A stretch of DNA of 6,894 nucleotides from Desulfobacterales bacterium (GCA_030613225.1 JAUWMJ010000170.1:1-6894); one strand, 5' to 3'; counted from the stretch's first letter, positions 1 to 6,198 are shown. Program-made: numbers and translations. The notes: generated by a model from the sequence alone, not told the origin.

Positions 1-536
1 AGGGTGAGGGGAAGTCCTATTTCATTATTAAAATTTTCTCTGCTTGCAAGCGTTGGGAAACGTTGCCCAACAACGGCAGCAGTCATCTCCCTGGTAGTGG
101 TCTTTCCGTTTGATCCTGTTATGGCAACAACGGGCACATTAGCTCGTTTCCTGTGAAAAGAGGCAAGATCGCCAAGAGCTTTTGTTGTATTATTTACTGC
201 CAGGCATATAATTGTATTTTTTTCCCATTCATGAACGGGAAGATCATTTACCTTTTCTTTATCTATAATAAGCCCTGATACTCCCTGGCGGATTACATCT
301 TCAGCAAAACTATGGCCATCATGAACCTCACCTTTGATTGCGACATACAGCTCGTTTGCTGAAATACTGCGGGAGTCAATACTAATGCCCGAAAATCCGT
401 AATTCAGATCGCCGCAGATAAGCTCTCCACCTGTTGCTTCAAGGATATCAGCAGTTGTCCATAGTATTCGATTATTGATTCCGGATTTCGGATTTTCCGC
501 GTTATGCTGATTTATTTTTTGTGCTTTGAGCTTCAT
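1..536 (-). CDS. murF: UDP-MurNAc-tripeptide:D-Ala-D-Ala ligase MurF, N-terminal part (gene runs off the left edge)
   Basis: MurF is the cytoplasmic Mur ligase that adds D-Ala-D-Ala to UDP-MurNAc-tripeptide using ATP, the last step of the soluble precursor. The first 178 codons are visible. The N-terminal UDP-substrate domain shows an IDSR motif (residues 53-56) followed by ELYVAIKGE and DGHSF (62-77). The ATP-binding P-loop TGSNGKTTT is at about 140-148, and ENFNNEIGLP (167-176) is typical of MurF. The ATG at 536 directly follows an in-frame TGA, and I see no ATG, GTG or TTG in frame before the conserved domain, so this start is nearly forced. It gives about 20 unconserved residues before the homologous region. 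The gene overlaps the 3' end of murE by 35 nt, with only a weak AGG upstream, so translational coupling to murE is likely. The central and C-terminal domains lie outside the window. Confidence 0.93.
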   Translation of the reverse strand, partial: MKLKAQKINQHNAENPKSGINNRILWTTADILEATGGELICGDLNYGFSGISIDSRSISANELYVAIKGEVHDGHSFAEDVIRQGVSGLIIDKEKVNDLPVHEWEKNTIICLAVNNTTKALGDLASFHRKRANVPVVAITGSNGKTTTREMTAAVVGQRFPTLASRENFNNEIGLPLT

Positions 537-2166
537 TCAAAAGTGCCTGTTTTGCTTCTTTTCTATCATCAAAGGAAATTGTTTTTTTACCCAGGATCTG
601 ATAGGTTTCATGACCCTTTCCTGCGATAAGTACAGTATCTCCCGGCCGGGAAGCAGCAATTCCCAGCTTGATTGCATTTCTGCGGTCCGGCTCTATAACA
701 TATCCTTTTTTGTTAAAACTGGTTTTGCCAAAACCGGTTTTAAGGCTTGACAGGCTGTATTCATGGTTGCATGTTTTTTTTAACCCGGAAAGAATCTGCT
801 CAATAATCTTTTCAGGATCTTCGGTTCGAGGATTATCCGATGTGACTATTGCCAGGTCGCAAAGTCTGCCGGCTATCTCGCCCATAAGCGGCCGTTTTTC
901 TCTATCCCTGTCTCCGCCGCATCCAAACACACAAATTATTTTCTTATCCGAAACTGCTTTTAGAGAAGTCAATACATTACCAAGAGCATCAGGAGTGTGG
1001 GCGTAATCTACATATACAAAACGCCCATTATTTCCGGTAATTCTTTCAAGACGTCCGGGTATGAAGAAAACATTTTCTATGCCGGCTTTAATATCGTTTA
1101 AAGAAAGACCGAGAGCTATCCCGACACCCGCAGCAGAGAGAATATTTTCTATATTATGCTTTCCGACCAGTGGCGACTTGAAATCGAAGCTTCCGGCAGG
1201 GGTTGAAATATTTCCTGTAATACCTCTTAAGTCATGTTCAATAATTTTCGGCCATATAATATTATCTGCTGAATGCCCGGTGGAAATGCCACGGACAGGG
1301 AGTATATTGAAAAGTTCCCGTCCTTTCGGATTATCGCGATTGATTACAGCTAAAGCACGGTCTTTTTTAGGCCCTGAAGGCAGATATTCGGTAAACATTC
1401 TTTTTTTACAAAGCCAGTAGGAATTCATATCACCATGATAATCGAGATGGTCCTGTGTCAGATTTGTAAACACGCCCGTATCAATCCAGCAGTTTTCAAC
1501 CCTGAAGAGATCAATGGCGTGAGAAGATACTTCCAGAACAACGTGAGTCACCCCTTCTTTCAGCATTTCAGCCAGGATTTTCTGCAAATCCAGCGATTCC
1601 GGGGTTGTTACAGGGCTTTCGAAAACCTTTCCCATATATCGGTAATTTATTGTGCCGATAACTCCTGTTTTTAATCCGGCTGCAGACAGTATGCTTTCAA
1701 TAAGATATGCTGTTGTTGTCTTCCCGTTGGTGCCGGTTATTCCGATTATATTCAGTTTCTGTGACGGGTTTCCGAAAAAGGTTGCCGATATTCCGGCAAG
1801 AGCTTTCCTGGTATTATCAACTTCAATGATTGTTAGACCATTTTTAATCTGCTTGGCTTTAACCTGCCTGGTGTTTTGAGTGACTGAGTTATCAGGTTGA
1901 ACCGGTTTTTGTGATATAATCGCAAGTGCGCCTCGCATACACGCCTGGTCAATAAAATCATGACCATTTGCGAGGAGTCCAGGTATGGCAACAAATAATC
2001 CTCCGGGCTGAACGTCCTGTGCCCTGTAGTGCACTGAGTTGATATCCGGGTTAATATCAGGGCCGTGATTTGAGCTCTGCCCAAAACCATCTTTTTTTGC
2101 AGTCCTTTCACCTGTACGGTAAATACTATTTACCTTGACTGCTTTAAGTATCCTGGAAAGTTTCAC
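502..2166 (-). CDS. murE: UDP-MurNAc-L-Ala-D-Glu:meso-diaminopimelate ligase MurE
   Basis: MurE is a cytoplasmic ATP-dependent ligase that adds the third amino acid of the peptidoglycan stem peptide. Visible in order are the N-terminal substrate domain (HYRAQDVQPGGLFVAIPG, 46-63), the P-loop GITGTNGKTTT (142-152), the TTPES segment (187-191), EVSSHA (212-217), DYHGDM (242-247), the likely carbamylated lysine K254, and the C-terminal DNPRTEDP (444-451) and GKGHE (516-520). The DNPR motif indicates meso-DAP rather than lysine specificity. At 554 residues it is longer than the usual roughly 480-510. The excess lies in three low-complexity stretches, at about 14-40, 92-110 and 470-488; the last contains a DNA palindrome. 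The start is GTG, overlapping the ftsI stop as GTGA, with GAGG ending 7 nt upstream. No frameshift is seen and all key motifs are intact, so it should be active. Confidence 0.96.
   Translation of the reverse strand: MKLSRILKAVKVNSIYRTGERTAKKDGFGQSSNHGPDINPDINSVHYRAQDVQPGGLFVAIPGLLANGHDFIDQACMRGALAIISQKPVQPDNSVTQNTRQVKAKQIKNGLTIIEVDNTRKALAGISATFFGNPSQKLNIIGITGTNGKTTTAYLIESILSAAGLKTGVIGTINYRYMGKVFESPVTTPESLDLQKILAEMLKEGVTHVVLEVSSHAIDLFRVENCWIDTGVFTNLTQDHLDYHGDMNSYWLCKKRMFTEYLPSGPKKDRALAVINRDNPKGRELFNILPVRGISTGHSADNIIWPKIIEHDLRGITGNISTPAGSFDFKSPLVGKHNIENILSAAGVGIALGLSLNDIKAGIENVFFIPGRLERITGNNGRFVYVDYAHTPDALGNVLTSLKAVSDKKIICVFGCGGDRDREKRPLMGEIAGRLCDLAIVTSDNPRTEDPEKIIEQILSGLKKTCNHEYSLSSLKTGFGKTSFNKKGYVIEPDRRNAIKLGIAASRPGDTVLIAGKGHETYQILGKKTISFDDRKEAKQALLNEAQSTKNKSA
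713..743. repeat. 31-nt palindrome inside murE, made of two related 12-mers
   Basis: The two 15-nt arms (713-727 and 729-743) flank a single central base and match with one difference, which is a G.T-compatible transition. Each arm holds a self-complementary or nearly self-complementary 12-mer (AAAACCGGTTTT and AAAACCAGTTTT in the coding direction), spaced 15 nt apart, so the repeat is also an in-frame tandem duplication. It encodes the KTGFG/KTSFN segment of a roughly 19-residue stretch that has no counterpart in typical MurE proteins. Confidence 0.75.
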
Positions 2167-3899
2167 CCTCTGGCCTCTTTTTTTAATGAAAGAGTCAAGT
2201 TATTCAACCCAATTGTGGGGAATATGTTCATGTGATTGAGAGTTACATGGGCAATTTTTTTAAACGCAGGAGCAGCAACAATCCCGCCATAATACTTTTC
2301 CGTAGGTTCATCTATGACTACCAGGATAGCGATTTCAGGGTTTTCTGCAGGTGTAAACCCTGCAAATGATGCTATATATTTACCTTCGGCGTAAGTTCCG
2401 TCTTTACCAATTTTCTGGGAGGTCCCTGTCTTGCCGCAAACGGAATATCCCTCAAGTGCGGCCAGTGTCCCTGTACCGTTTCTTGTAATTACGGTTTTCA
2501 TTATTTTTGCTACTTCTCTGGCTGTATTGGTTGAAATTACCCTCCTTATTTTGCGCGGTTTGAAGCGATGTATATATCGTCCATTTTTATCTGTTATGGC
2601 TCTTACCAGGTAGGGCTTCATGAGTACTCCATCATTTGCGATTGCTGAAACCGCTGCGATAAGTTGAACAGCAGATACTGAAATACCATGGCCAAAGGAA
2701 ATTACACCAGTATCTAATTTTGTCCATTGCTTATAAAGGGCAAGGCTGCCGGCAGTTTCCCCTGGACAGTCGATTCCGGTTTTTGTACTAAAACCAAAAT
2801 TACACAGTGTATTATAAAGATGTTCGGGCCCTATTTTTTCACTGATTTTTACAGCGCCTATATTGCTCGAGTATTTGATAATCTGCTGCAAAGAAAGCCA
2901 TCCGTGTGATGCGTTATCGTGGATTATTTTCCTTCCTATCCTGTAAGTGCCGTTTTCACAAAAATAGATGGTATTAGGTGATGATCCCCCGGATTCTATT
3001 GCAGCGGCAGCGCTGAAGATTTTCATGGTTGATCCAGGCTCAAACGGATCGGTTATCGCCCTGTTTCTCCACAGTTCCCTGCGGAAGTGTTTAAAAGAAT
3101 TCGGATTGAAAAAAGGGTAGTGCGCAATGGCAAGCACAGCCCCTGTTTTTGGCGCTATTACAACAGCCATTCCGGACCTGGCAGAAAAAGATGTTACGGT
3201 TTCTTCCAGGGTTTTCTCGGTTATGTACTGAATGGTTTTGTCTATTGTAAGTATAATATTCTTTCCGGTATAATCAGGAACATTTCCTTTTCCTGAAATG
3301 AATCCATTACCAAAAGCATCTTTTAAGATAGTAAAATTACCCTTGGCTCCTCTTAAATATGTGTCGTAATAAAATTCGATTCCTTCCAGGCCGTTGCCGT
3401 CTGTGCCGGTAAATCCGATCACCTGGGCAGCCAGTGTTTTGTTGGGATAAAAACGGTTGTATTCGGGAATAAAACCTATTCCTTGAAGCTTGAGAGCTTT
3501 TACTGCTTTTGTTTCATTAGGTGAAGACTGGCGCTTGATCCATACAAATGGTTTTTTGCAGATAAGTTTTTCTTCCAGTACTTTCCTGTTGATCTTCAAT
3601 ATGCGTGAAAGTGCTTTTGCCGATTCCCGTGCATTTTTGATCTGTTTGGGGTGTGCGGCAATGGATGTTGCAAGATTACTTACAGCCATCTTAGCAAAGT
3701 TAGTATCGTAAATTGTTCCGCGATTCCCCGCCAGTTCAAAGGATCTTTCATACTGATCGGCTGCTTTTTGGGCAAGCCATGGACCGCAAAAAACTTGCAG
3801 ATATACAGCCCTGGCACCTATGGCGGTAAATAAAATAAAGAAAATAAAAATGACCAAAACCAGGCGAAATCTTATATGTCTTTTTTCATTTGATTTCAT
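2163..3899 (-). CDS. ftsI: Septal peptidoglycan transpeptidase, class B penicillin-binding protein (PBP3/FtsI)
   Basis: This is the division-specific D,D-transpeptidase that cross-links septal peptidoglycan; it is anchored in the inner membrane with its catalytic domain in the periplasm. A short basic cytoplasmic N-terminus is followed by one hydrophobic segment (about 11-30) and then the pedestal region beginning NRGTIYD (59-65). The catalytic domain shows all three class B motifs: SxxK as S290-T-M-K293, SxN as S344-S-N346, and KTG at 490-492 (CGKTGTS). At 578 residues the length is normal, and there is no PASTA domain at the C-terminus. In the pedestal the usual DRxG that follows RGxI is DTNF here. 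The ATG overlaps the ftsL stop as ATGA, and its stop overlaps the murE start, so translation is probably coupled. Position between ftsL and murE supports FtsI over an elongasome PBP2; the sporulation paralogue SpoVD is unlikely without PASTA. Confidence 0.95.
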   Translation of the reverse strand: MKSNEKRHIRFRLVLVIFIFFILFTAIGARAVYLQVFCGPWLAQKAADQYERSFELAGNRGTIYDTNFAKMAVSNLATSIAAHPKQIKNARESAKALSRILKINRKVLEEKLICKKPFVWIKRQSSPNETKAVKALKLQGIGFIPEYNRFYPNKTLAAQVIGFTGTDGNGLEGIEFYYDTYLRGAKGNFTILKDAFGNGFISGKGNVPDYTGKNIILTIDKTIQYITEKTLEETVTSFSARSGMAVVIAPKTGAVLAIAHYPFFNPNSFKHFRRELWRNRAITDPFEPGSTMKIFSAAAAIESGGSSPNTIYFCENGTYRIGRKIIHDNASHGWLSLQQIIKYSSNIGAVKISEKIGPEHLYNTLCNFGFSTKTGIDCPGETAGSLALYKQWTKLDTGVISFGHGISVSAVQLIAAVSAIANDGVLMKPYLVRAITDKNGRYIHRFKPRKIRRVISTNTAREVAKIMKTVITRNGTGTLAALEGYSVCGKTGTSQKIGKDGTYAEGKYIASFAGFTPAENPEIAILVVIDEPTEKYYGGIVAAPAFKKIAHVTLNHMNIFPTIGLNNLTLSLKKEARG

Positions 3900-4180
3900 G
3901 GAATTACAATTATCTGCTTTGCTGTCGGCATTATTAAACCTAAGTCTTTTTTTGCTTTTCCAGCAATACGCTCCGGAGATTTCAGGAACGCATGCTCGAT
4001 TTTCAGGTTGTTATTACGAGCAATACGCTTTCCATTTATTTTTACAGCTTTTGATATTTCATAACCTGCCTGAACGCACTGAATTCTGCACCAGGTGTAA
4101 ACAAGAAGCAGTGCAATAAAAGTAAACAACAAAACTATCCAGATTCTGATATTTTTTATCCGTCGAATATCTTTTTCCAT
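3896..4180 (-). CDS. ftsL: Cell division protein FtsL-like, small bitopic membrane protein
   Basis: FtsL is a short single-pass divisome protein that, in species studied, pairs with FtsB/FtsQ and helps activate the FtsWI synthase. This 94-residue protein has a charged cytoplasmic N-terminus, one hydrophobic segment (about 11-29), then a periplasmic helical stretch. It ends with the FtsL-family pattern IEHAFLKSPERIAGKAKKDLGLIMPTAKQIIVI, given here as IEHAFL (61-66), RIA (71-73), DLGL (79-82) and P85. The family is poorly conserved, so position just before ftsI carries much of the call. An in-frame TAA lies 12 nt upstream of the ATG, so this is the first possible ATG. I see no Shine-Dalgarno sequence before it; the upstream DNA is the repeat element at 4190-4423. 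Its stop overlaps the ftsI start by 4 nt. Confidence 0.85.
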   Translation of the reverse strand: MEKDIRRIKNIRIWIVLLFTFIALLLVYTWCRIQCVQAGYEISKAVKINGKRIARNNNLKIEHAFLKSPERIAGKAKKDLGLIMPTAKQIIVIP

Positions 4181-4189
4181 AATAACTTA

Positions 4190-4423
4190 TAAGCATTCAC
4201 GGAACGCTGAAATTAGAAATTGGGTAATGCTATAGTTTTTTAAAACGAATTCAAATTTACGGATTTGGTACCCGTTCACGTCCATTCGGCACAAAAAGGT
4301 TGCACAATCCTCGTTTTGTAAGCGTTTACAGGTGCTGCAGATGTGCGTGCTCAGGGCGACCAGCTATAGTCTACTATGCTGGTCGTCCTGAGCGCGCGCA
4401 GATGCAGTGCCTGTGAACGCTTA
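4190..4423. repeat. Putative non-coding insertion element (MITE-like) filling the rsmH-ftsL gap
   Basis: This 234-bp stretch fills nearly the whole gap in an otherwise compact operon. Its ends are inverted copies of one motif: TAAGCATTCACGG at 4190-4202 and, on the minus strand, TAAGCGTTCACAGG starting at 4423. A third copy, TAAGCGTTTACAGG, starts at 4319, and a partial one (CGTTCACG) is near 4274-4281. I see no open reading frame of note and no clear target-site duplication, so insertion by transposition is inferred, not shown. The right end supplies the TAA stop of rsmH (4423-4421); the left end lies 10 nt from the ftsL start codon. It could instead be two separate repeat modules, 4190-4281 and 4320-4422. 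Confidence 0.55.
4320..4422. repeat. 103-nt inverted repeat forming one long hairpin
   Basis: The arms 4320-4364 and 4378-4422 are 45 nt each and pair at 37 Watson-Crick positions. On the plus strand 6 more are G.T wobbles, leaving only two mismatches (4340 and 4341). The tip continues with ATAGT/ACTAT around a CT centre and a single bulged T at 4365. It is not followed by a T-run on either strand, so it is not a standard intrinsic terminator. In the operon transcript it would place a large stem between rsmH and ftsL, where it could act as a processing or stability element. Confidence 0.85.
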
Positions 4424-5362
4424 CCATATTTTTTCTGCCGCTCTCAGCCTTGCACTCCTGGCCATAGGGTTTTTTGCGATTTCTTCTTTAGTCGGGCGAA
4501 TCACCTTCCTGGTTAAAGAGCGCAGAACACTTTTTTTATTGCAAACACATTTCGGAAACTGTGGCGGACAGGTGCATCCTTTTTCAAGAGCCTTTATCCT
4601 GTGTTTTACAATCCGATCTTCAAGAGAATGAAACGACAGTACGCACAGCCGCCCACCAGGGTTTAGATAATCAGCGACGTTTTCCATGAACGATTCCAGG
4701 CTTTCCAGTTCCCTGTTTACAGCAATCCTGAGAGCCATGAAGACCCTTGTAGCCGGATGAATCCTTTGACGCACAGATGCGCCTTTTGCAGTGGCCTTGA
4801 TAACAATATCAGCCAAGTGTTTGCTTGTTTTTATTGGTTTATCTTTTCTCGTCTTTACTATTTTTCGTGCAATCTGTTTTGCGCGGCGCTCTTCGCCGTA
4901 ATCAAAAAAAATTATTCTAAGGCTTTCTTCGCTCGATTTGTTAATAATTGCTTCAGCAGTAATGTCCGATTGTATATTCATCCGCATATCTAAAGGTTCA
5001 TTTCGTTTGAAACTGAAACCACGGCCGCTTGCTTCGAGTTGATAAAGTGAAAGTCCGAGGTCGAGTAGAATGCCGTCTACTGAGGTGATATTCAGATGCG
5101 AAAGAATTGCCTTAAGATTTGTAAAATTTTCATTAAATAAACGGACACTGCGTTCATACGGCCTCAGTTTTCTTTTTGCATTTTTGATTGCATCCATATC
5201 CTGATCTATGCCTATAAGCAGACCGTCCGGAACAATTTTTCTGCAAATTTCCATAGCATGTCCGCAACCGCCAAGGGTGCAGTCCACATAGACTTTGCCG
5301 GGTTTGCAGTTGAGGTAACAGGCTACTTCAACGGGCATTGCAGGAATATGATTATATTGCAT
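4421..5362 (-). CDS. rsmH: 16S rRNA (cytosine-1402-N4)-methyltransferase RsmH (MraW)
   Basis: RsmH uses S-adenosylmethionine to methylate N4 of C1402 in the ribosomal P site, and is almost always the second dcw gene. The 313 residues are normal for the family. Motifs in order are HIPAMPVEV (5-13), the SAM-binding VDCTLGGCGHA (26-36), DQD (53-55), DGILLDLGLS (96-105), RGFSF (114-118) with PLDMRM (123-128), RIHPATRVFMALRIAVN (200-216), VLSFHSLEDRIVK (241-253), the cysteine cluster CTCPPQFPKCVC (263-274), and the C-terminal NPMARSARLR (298-307). The start ATG lies 4 nt after the mraZ stop, with a GGG about 12 nt upstream; HIPAMP so near the N-terminus confirms it. The TAA stop falls in the outermost bases of the inserted repeat, so the exact C-terminus (AEKIW) may have been set by that element. 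Confidence 0.97.
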   Translation of the reverse strand: MQYNHIPAMPVEVACYLNCKPGKVYVDCTLGGCGHAMEICRKIVPDGLLIGIDQDMDAIKNAKRKLRPYERSVRLFNENFTNLKAILSHLNITSVDGILLDLGLSLYQLEASGRGFSFKRNEPLDMRMNIQSDITAEAIINKSSEESLRIIFFDYGEERRAKQIARKIVKTRKDKPIKTSKHLADIVIKATAKGASVRQRIHPATRVFMALRIAVNRELESLESFMENVADYLNPGGRLCVLSFHSLEDRIVKHRIKALEKGCTCPPQFPKCVCNKKSVLRSLTRKVIRPTKEEIAKNPMARSARLRAAEKIW

Positions 5363-5366
5363 GAAA

Positions 5367-5813
5367 TCAAAGCCCTAATCCTGCGATTTCTTTCCTGACC
5401 TCCTCATTTTTCATGTCTTTTTCCATAGCCATGTTTTCCTTTTCCCATTTTTCCAGGGACCAGATTTCAAAATGGGTAAGTACGCCAACGAGTGCAATAT
5501 CTTTTTCAAGACCTGCGTACTGTCTTAATAAGGGTGGTATAAGAATCCTGTCCTGTTTATCGCAGGTACATTCAGAGGCTCCGCCGATAAAAACCCTTCT
5601 GAAACGTCGCAAGGAGCCGCTTTTTTCAGCTACCGATAAAATTTTTGATTCTATTTTATGCCATTCTTCAATGGGATAGGCCACCAGGCATTCATCCAGC
5701 TTTGAAACCATGAGGCTGTTAGAATTTCCGACCTTTATGACGTCACGAAATCGTGCCGGTATAATGAGCCGGCCTTTTGGGTCTATTGTGTGGGTGGAAC
5801 TGCCTCTAAACAT
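5367..5813 (-). CDS. mraZ: Transcriptional regulator MraZ
   Basis: MraZ is an AbrB/SpoVT-fold DNA-binding protein that forms ring-like oligomers and controls the dcw operon it heads. The 148-residue product has the canonical start MFRGSSTHTI and two tandem half-domains. The first has D11-PKGRLIIPARFR (11-23); the second has CDKQDRILIPPLLRQYAGL (84-102). In the second motif the usual glycine of DxxGR is aspartate (D88), a small deviation. The C-terminal tail is charged and helical (EKWEKENMAMEKD, 121-133). The ATG at 5813 is preceded by a purine-rich GAGATGGTGA serving as ribosome binding site. Directly upstream are four 10-bp-spaced boxes matching expected MraZ sites, so autoregulation is likely. 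The length is typical and no defect is seen. Confidence 0.97.
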   Translation of the reverse strand: MFRGSSTHTIDPKGRLIIPARFRDVIKVGNSNSLMVSKLDECLVAYPIEEWHKIESKILSVAEKSGSLRRFRRVFIGGASECTCDKQDRILIPPLLRQYAGLEKDIALVGVLTHFEIWSLEKWEKENMAMEKDMKNEEVRKEIAGLGL

Positions 5814-5845
5814 AAATCACCATCTCAGATCTTTAAAAAATTTAT

Positions 5846-5882
5846 CCATATATAACCACTTTTATCCACTTTATACCAATAA
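5846..5882 (-). promoter_or_regulatory. MraZ operator: four direct-repeat boxes at exact 10-bp spacing
   Basis: Read on the minus strand, four 7-mers separated by 3-nt spacers are TTATTGG (5882-5876), AAAGTGG (5872-5866), AAAGTGG (5862-5856) and TATATGG (5852-5846). The invariant TGG recurs every 10 bp. Known MraZ sites are direct repeats of the TGGG or AAAGTG(T/G) kind with the same 10-bp period, bound by adjacent subunits of the MraZ ring. The array lies 33-69 nt upstream of the mraZ start and overlaps the -10 element of the proximal promoter, so repression by occlusion is the simple expectation. Confidence 0.85.
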
Positions 5883-5907
5883 AACTACATTCGTCAATAG
5901 ATGTCAA
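5870..5907 (-). promoter_or_regulatory. Proximal dcw promoter(s), overlapping the MraZ boxes
   Basis: Two overlapping sigma70-like options are present on the minus strand. One is TTGACG (5897-5892), 16 nt, then TATAAA (5875-5870), whose -10 touches MraZ boxes 1 and 2. The other is a perfect TTGACA (5907-5902), 17 nt, then a weaker TTTTAT (5884-5879). Either would drive mraZ and the whole operon. Which is used cannot be told from sequence. Confidence 0.6.
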
Positions 5908-5936
5908 GAGAAAAATATTATTTGTGTATATTTTTT

Positions 5937-5966
5937 ATAATAATTTATAAATGTTAAGAGTGTCAA
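5937..5966 (-). promoter_or_regulatory. Distal dcw promoter
   Basis: On the minus strand a perfect -35 TTGACA (5966-5961) is followed after 18 nt by TATTAT (5942-5937), in very AT-rich DNA. Transcription would begin near 5930, giving a leader of about 115 nt that runs through the MraZ boxes. It is the best-scoring promoter by eye in this region. Confidence 0.6.
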
Positions 5967-5979
5967 GTGAATTTAAAAA

Positions 5980-5996
5980 TTGGTGGAGTAATGTGG
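5980..5996 (+). promoter_or_regulatory. Possible second MraZ-like box pair on the opposite strand
   Basis: Two 7-mers, TTGGTGG (5980-5986) and AATGTGG (5990-5996), sit 10 bp apart with a 3-nt spacer, the same geometry as the operator but on the plus strand and just upstream of the distal -35. With only two boxes this could be chance. Confidence 0.3.
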
Positions 5997-6127
5997 AGGA
6001 GAAAGTTTATTGAAATTATTTTTTGATAATAGTAATGAAGTGTAGGTGCTCAGCAACATTATATCGATAATTTGCTGTCGATTTATGATAAGACGCTGTT
6101 TTTACATTGAAAAACTTTTTTCTTCTC
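5997..6127. other. Intergenic DNA with no clear feature
   Basis: This AT-rich part of the divergent region between mraZ and the cupin gene has scattered short palindromes (for example TATCGATA at 6062-6069). I find no convincing plus-strand promoter with both -35 and -10 at proper spacing, although one for the cupin gene should lie hereabouts. A TATGAT at 6084-6089 could be a -10 but has no recognisable -35. Confidence 0.4.
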
Positions 6128-6198
6128 ACCACAAAGACACCAAGACACTAAGAACGAATAATAAATTAAAATCCTTCGTGTCTTTGTGCCTTGGTGGC
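6128..6198. repeat. Interspersed hairpin repeat of the CACCACAAAGACACC type
   Basis: The arms 6128-6155 and 6171-6198 match at 21 of 28 positions as inverted copies, around a 15-nt AT-rich loop. The left arm reads ACCACAAAGACACCAAG and the right arm ends TGTGCCTTGGTGGC. From memory this motif is a common non-coding interspersed repeat in many bacterial genomes, so it is probably not a gene-specific regulator. It lies about 30 bp before the cupin ribosome binding site and would be in the 5' leader if transcription starts upstream. No T-run follows the right arm directly. Confidence 0.7.

Noticed and set aside
526..2111. Several plus- and minus-strand reading frames of 60-119 codons overlapping murE.
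   Set aside because: They lie inside a clearly conserved gene in other frames, lack ribosome binding sites and show no family motifs.
4320..4422. The long hairpin as an intrinsic transcription terminator after rsmH.
   Set aside because: No T-run follows it on the minus strand, and it would cut the essential downstream ftsL-ftsI-mur genes off the operon.
4407..4993. Plus-strand reading frames of 74 and 78 codons opposite rsmH.
   Set aside because: Both are antisense to conserved rsmH codons and show no motif or initiation signal.
6010..6045. Tiny plus-strand reading frame of 11 codons starting with TTG at 6010, about 10 nt after GGAGGAG.
   Set aside because: Too short, with a rare start and no recognisable product; the GGAGGAG is explained as well by chance in the GTGG-rich stretch.
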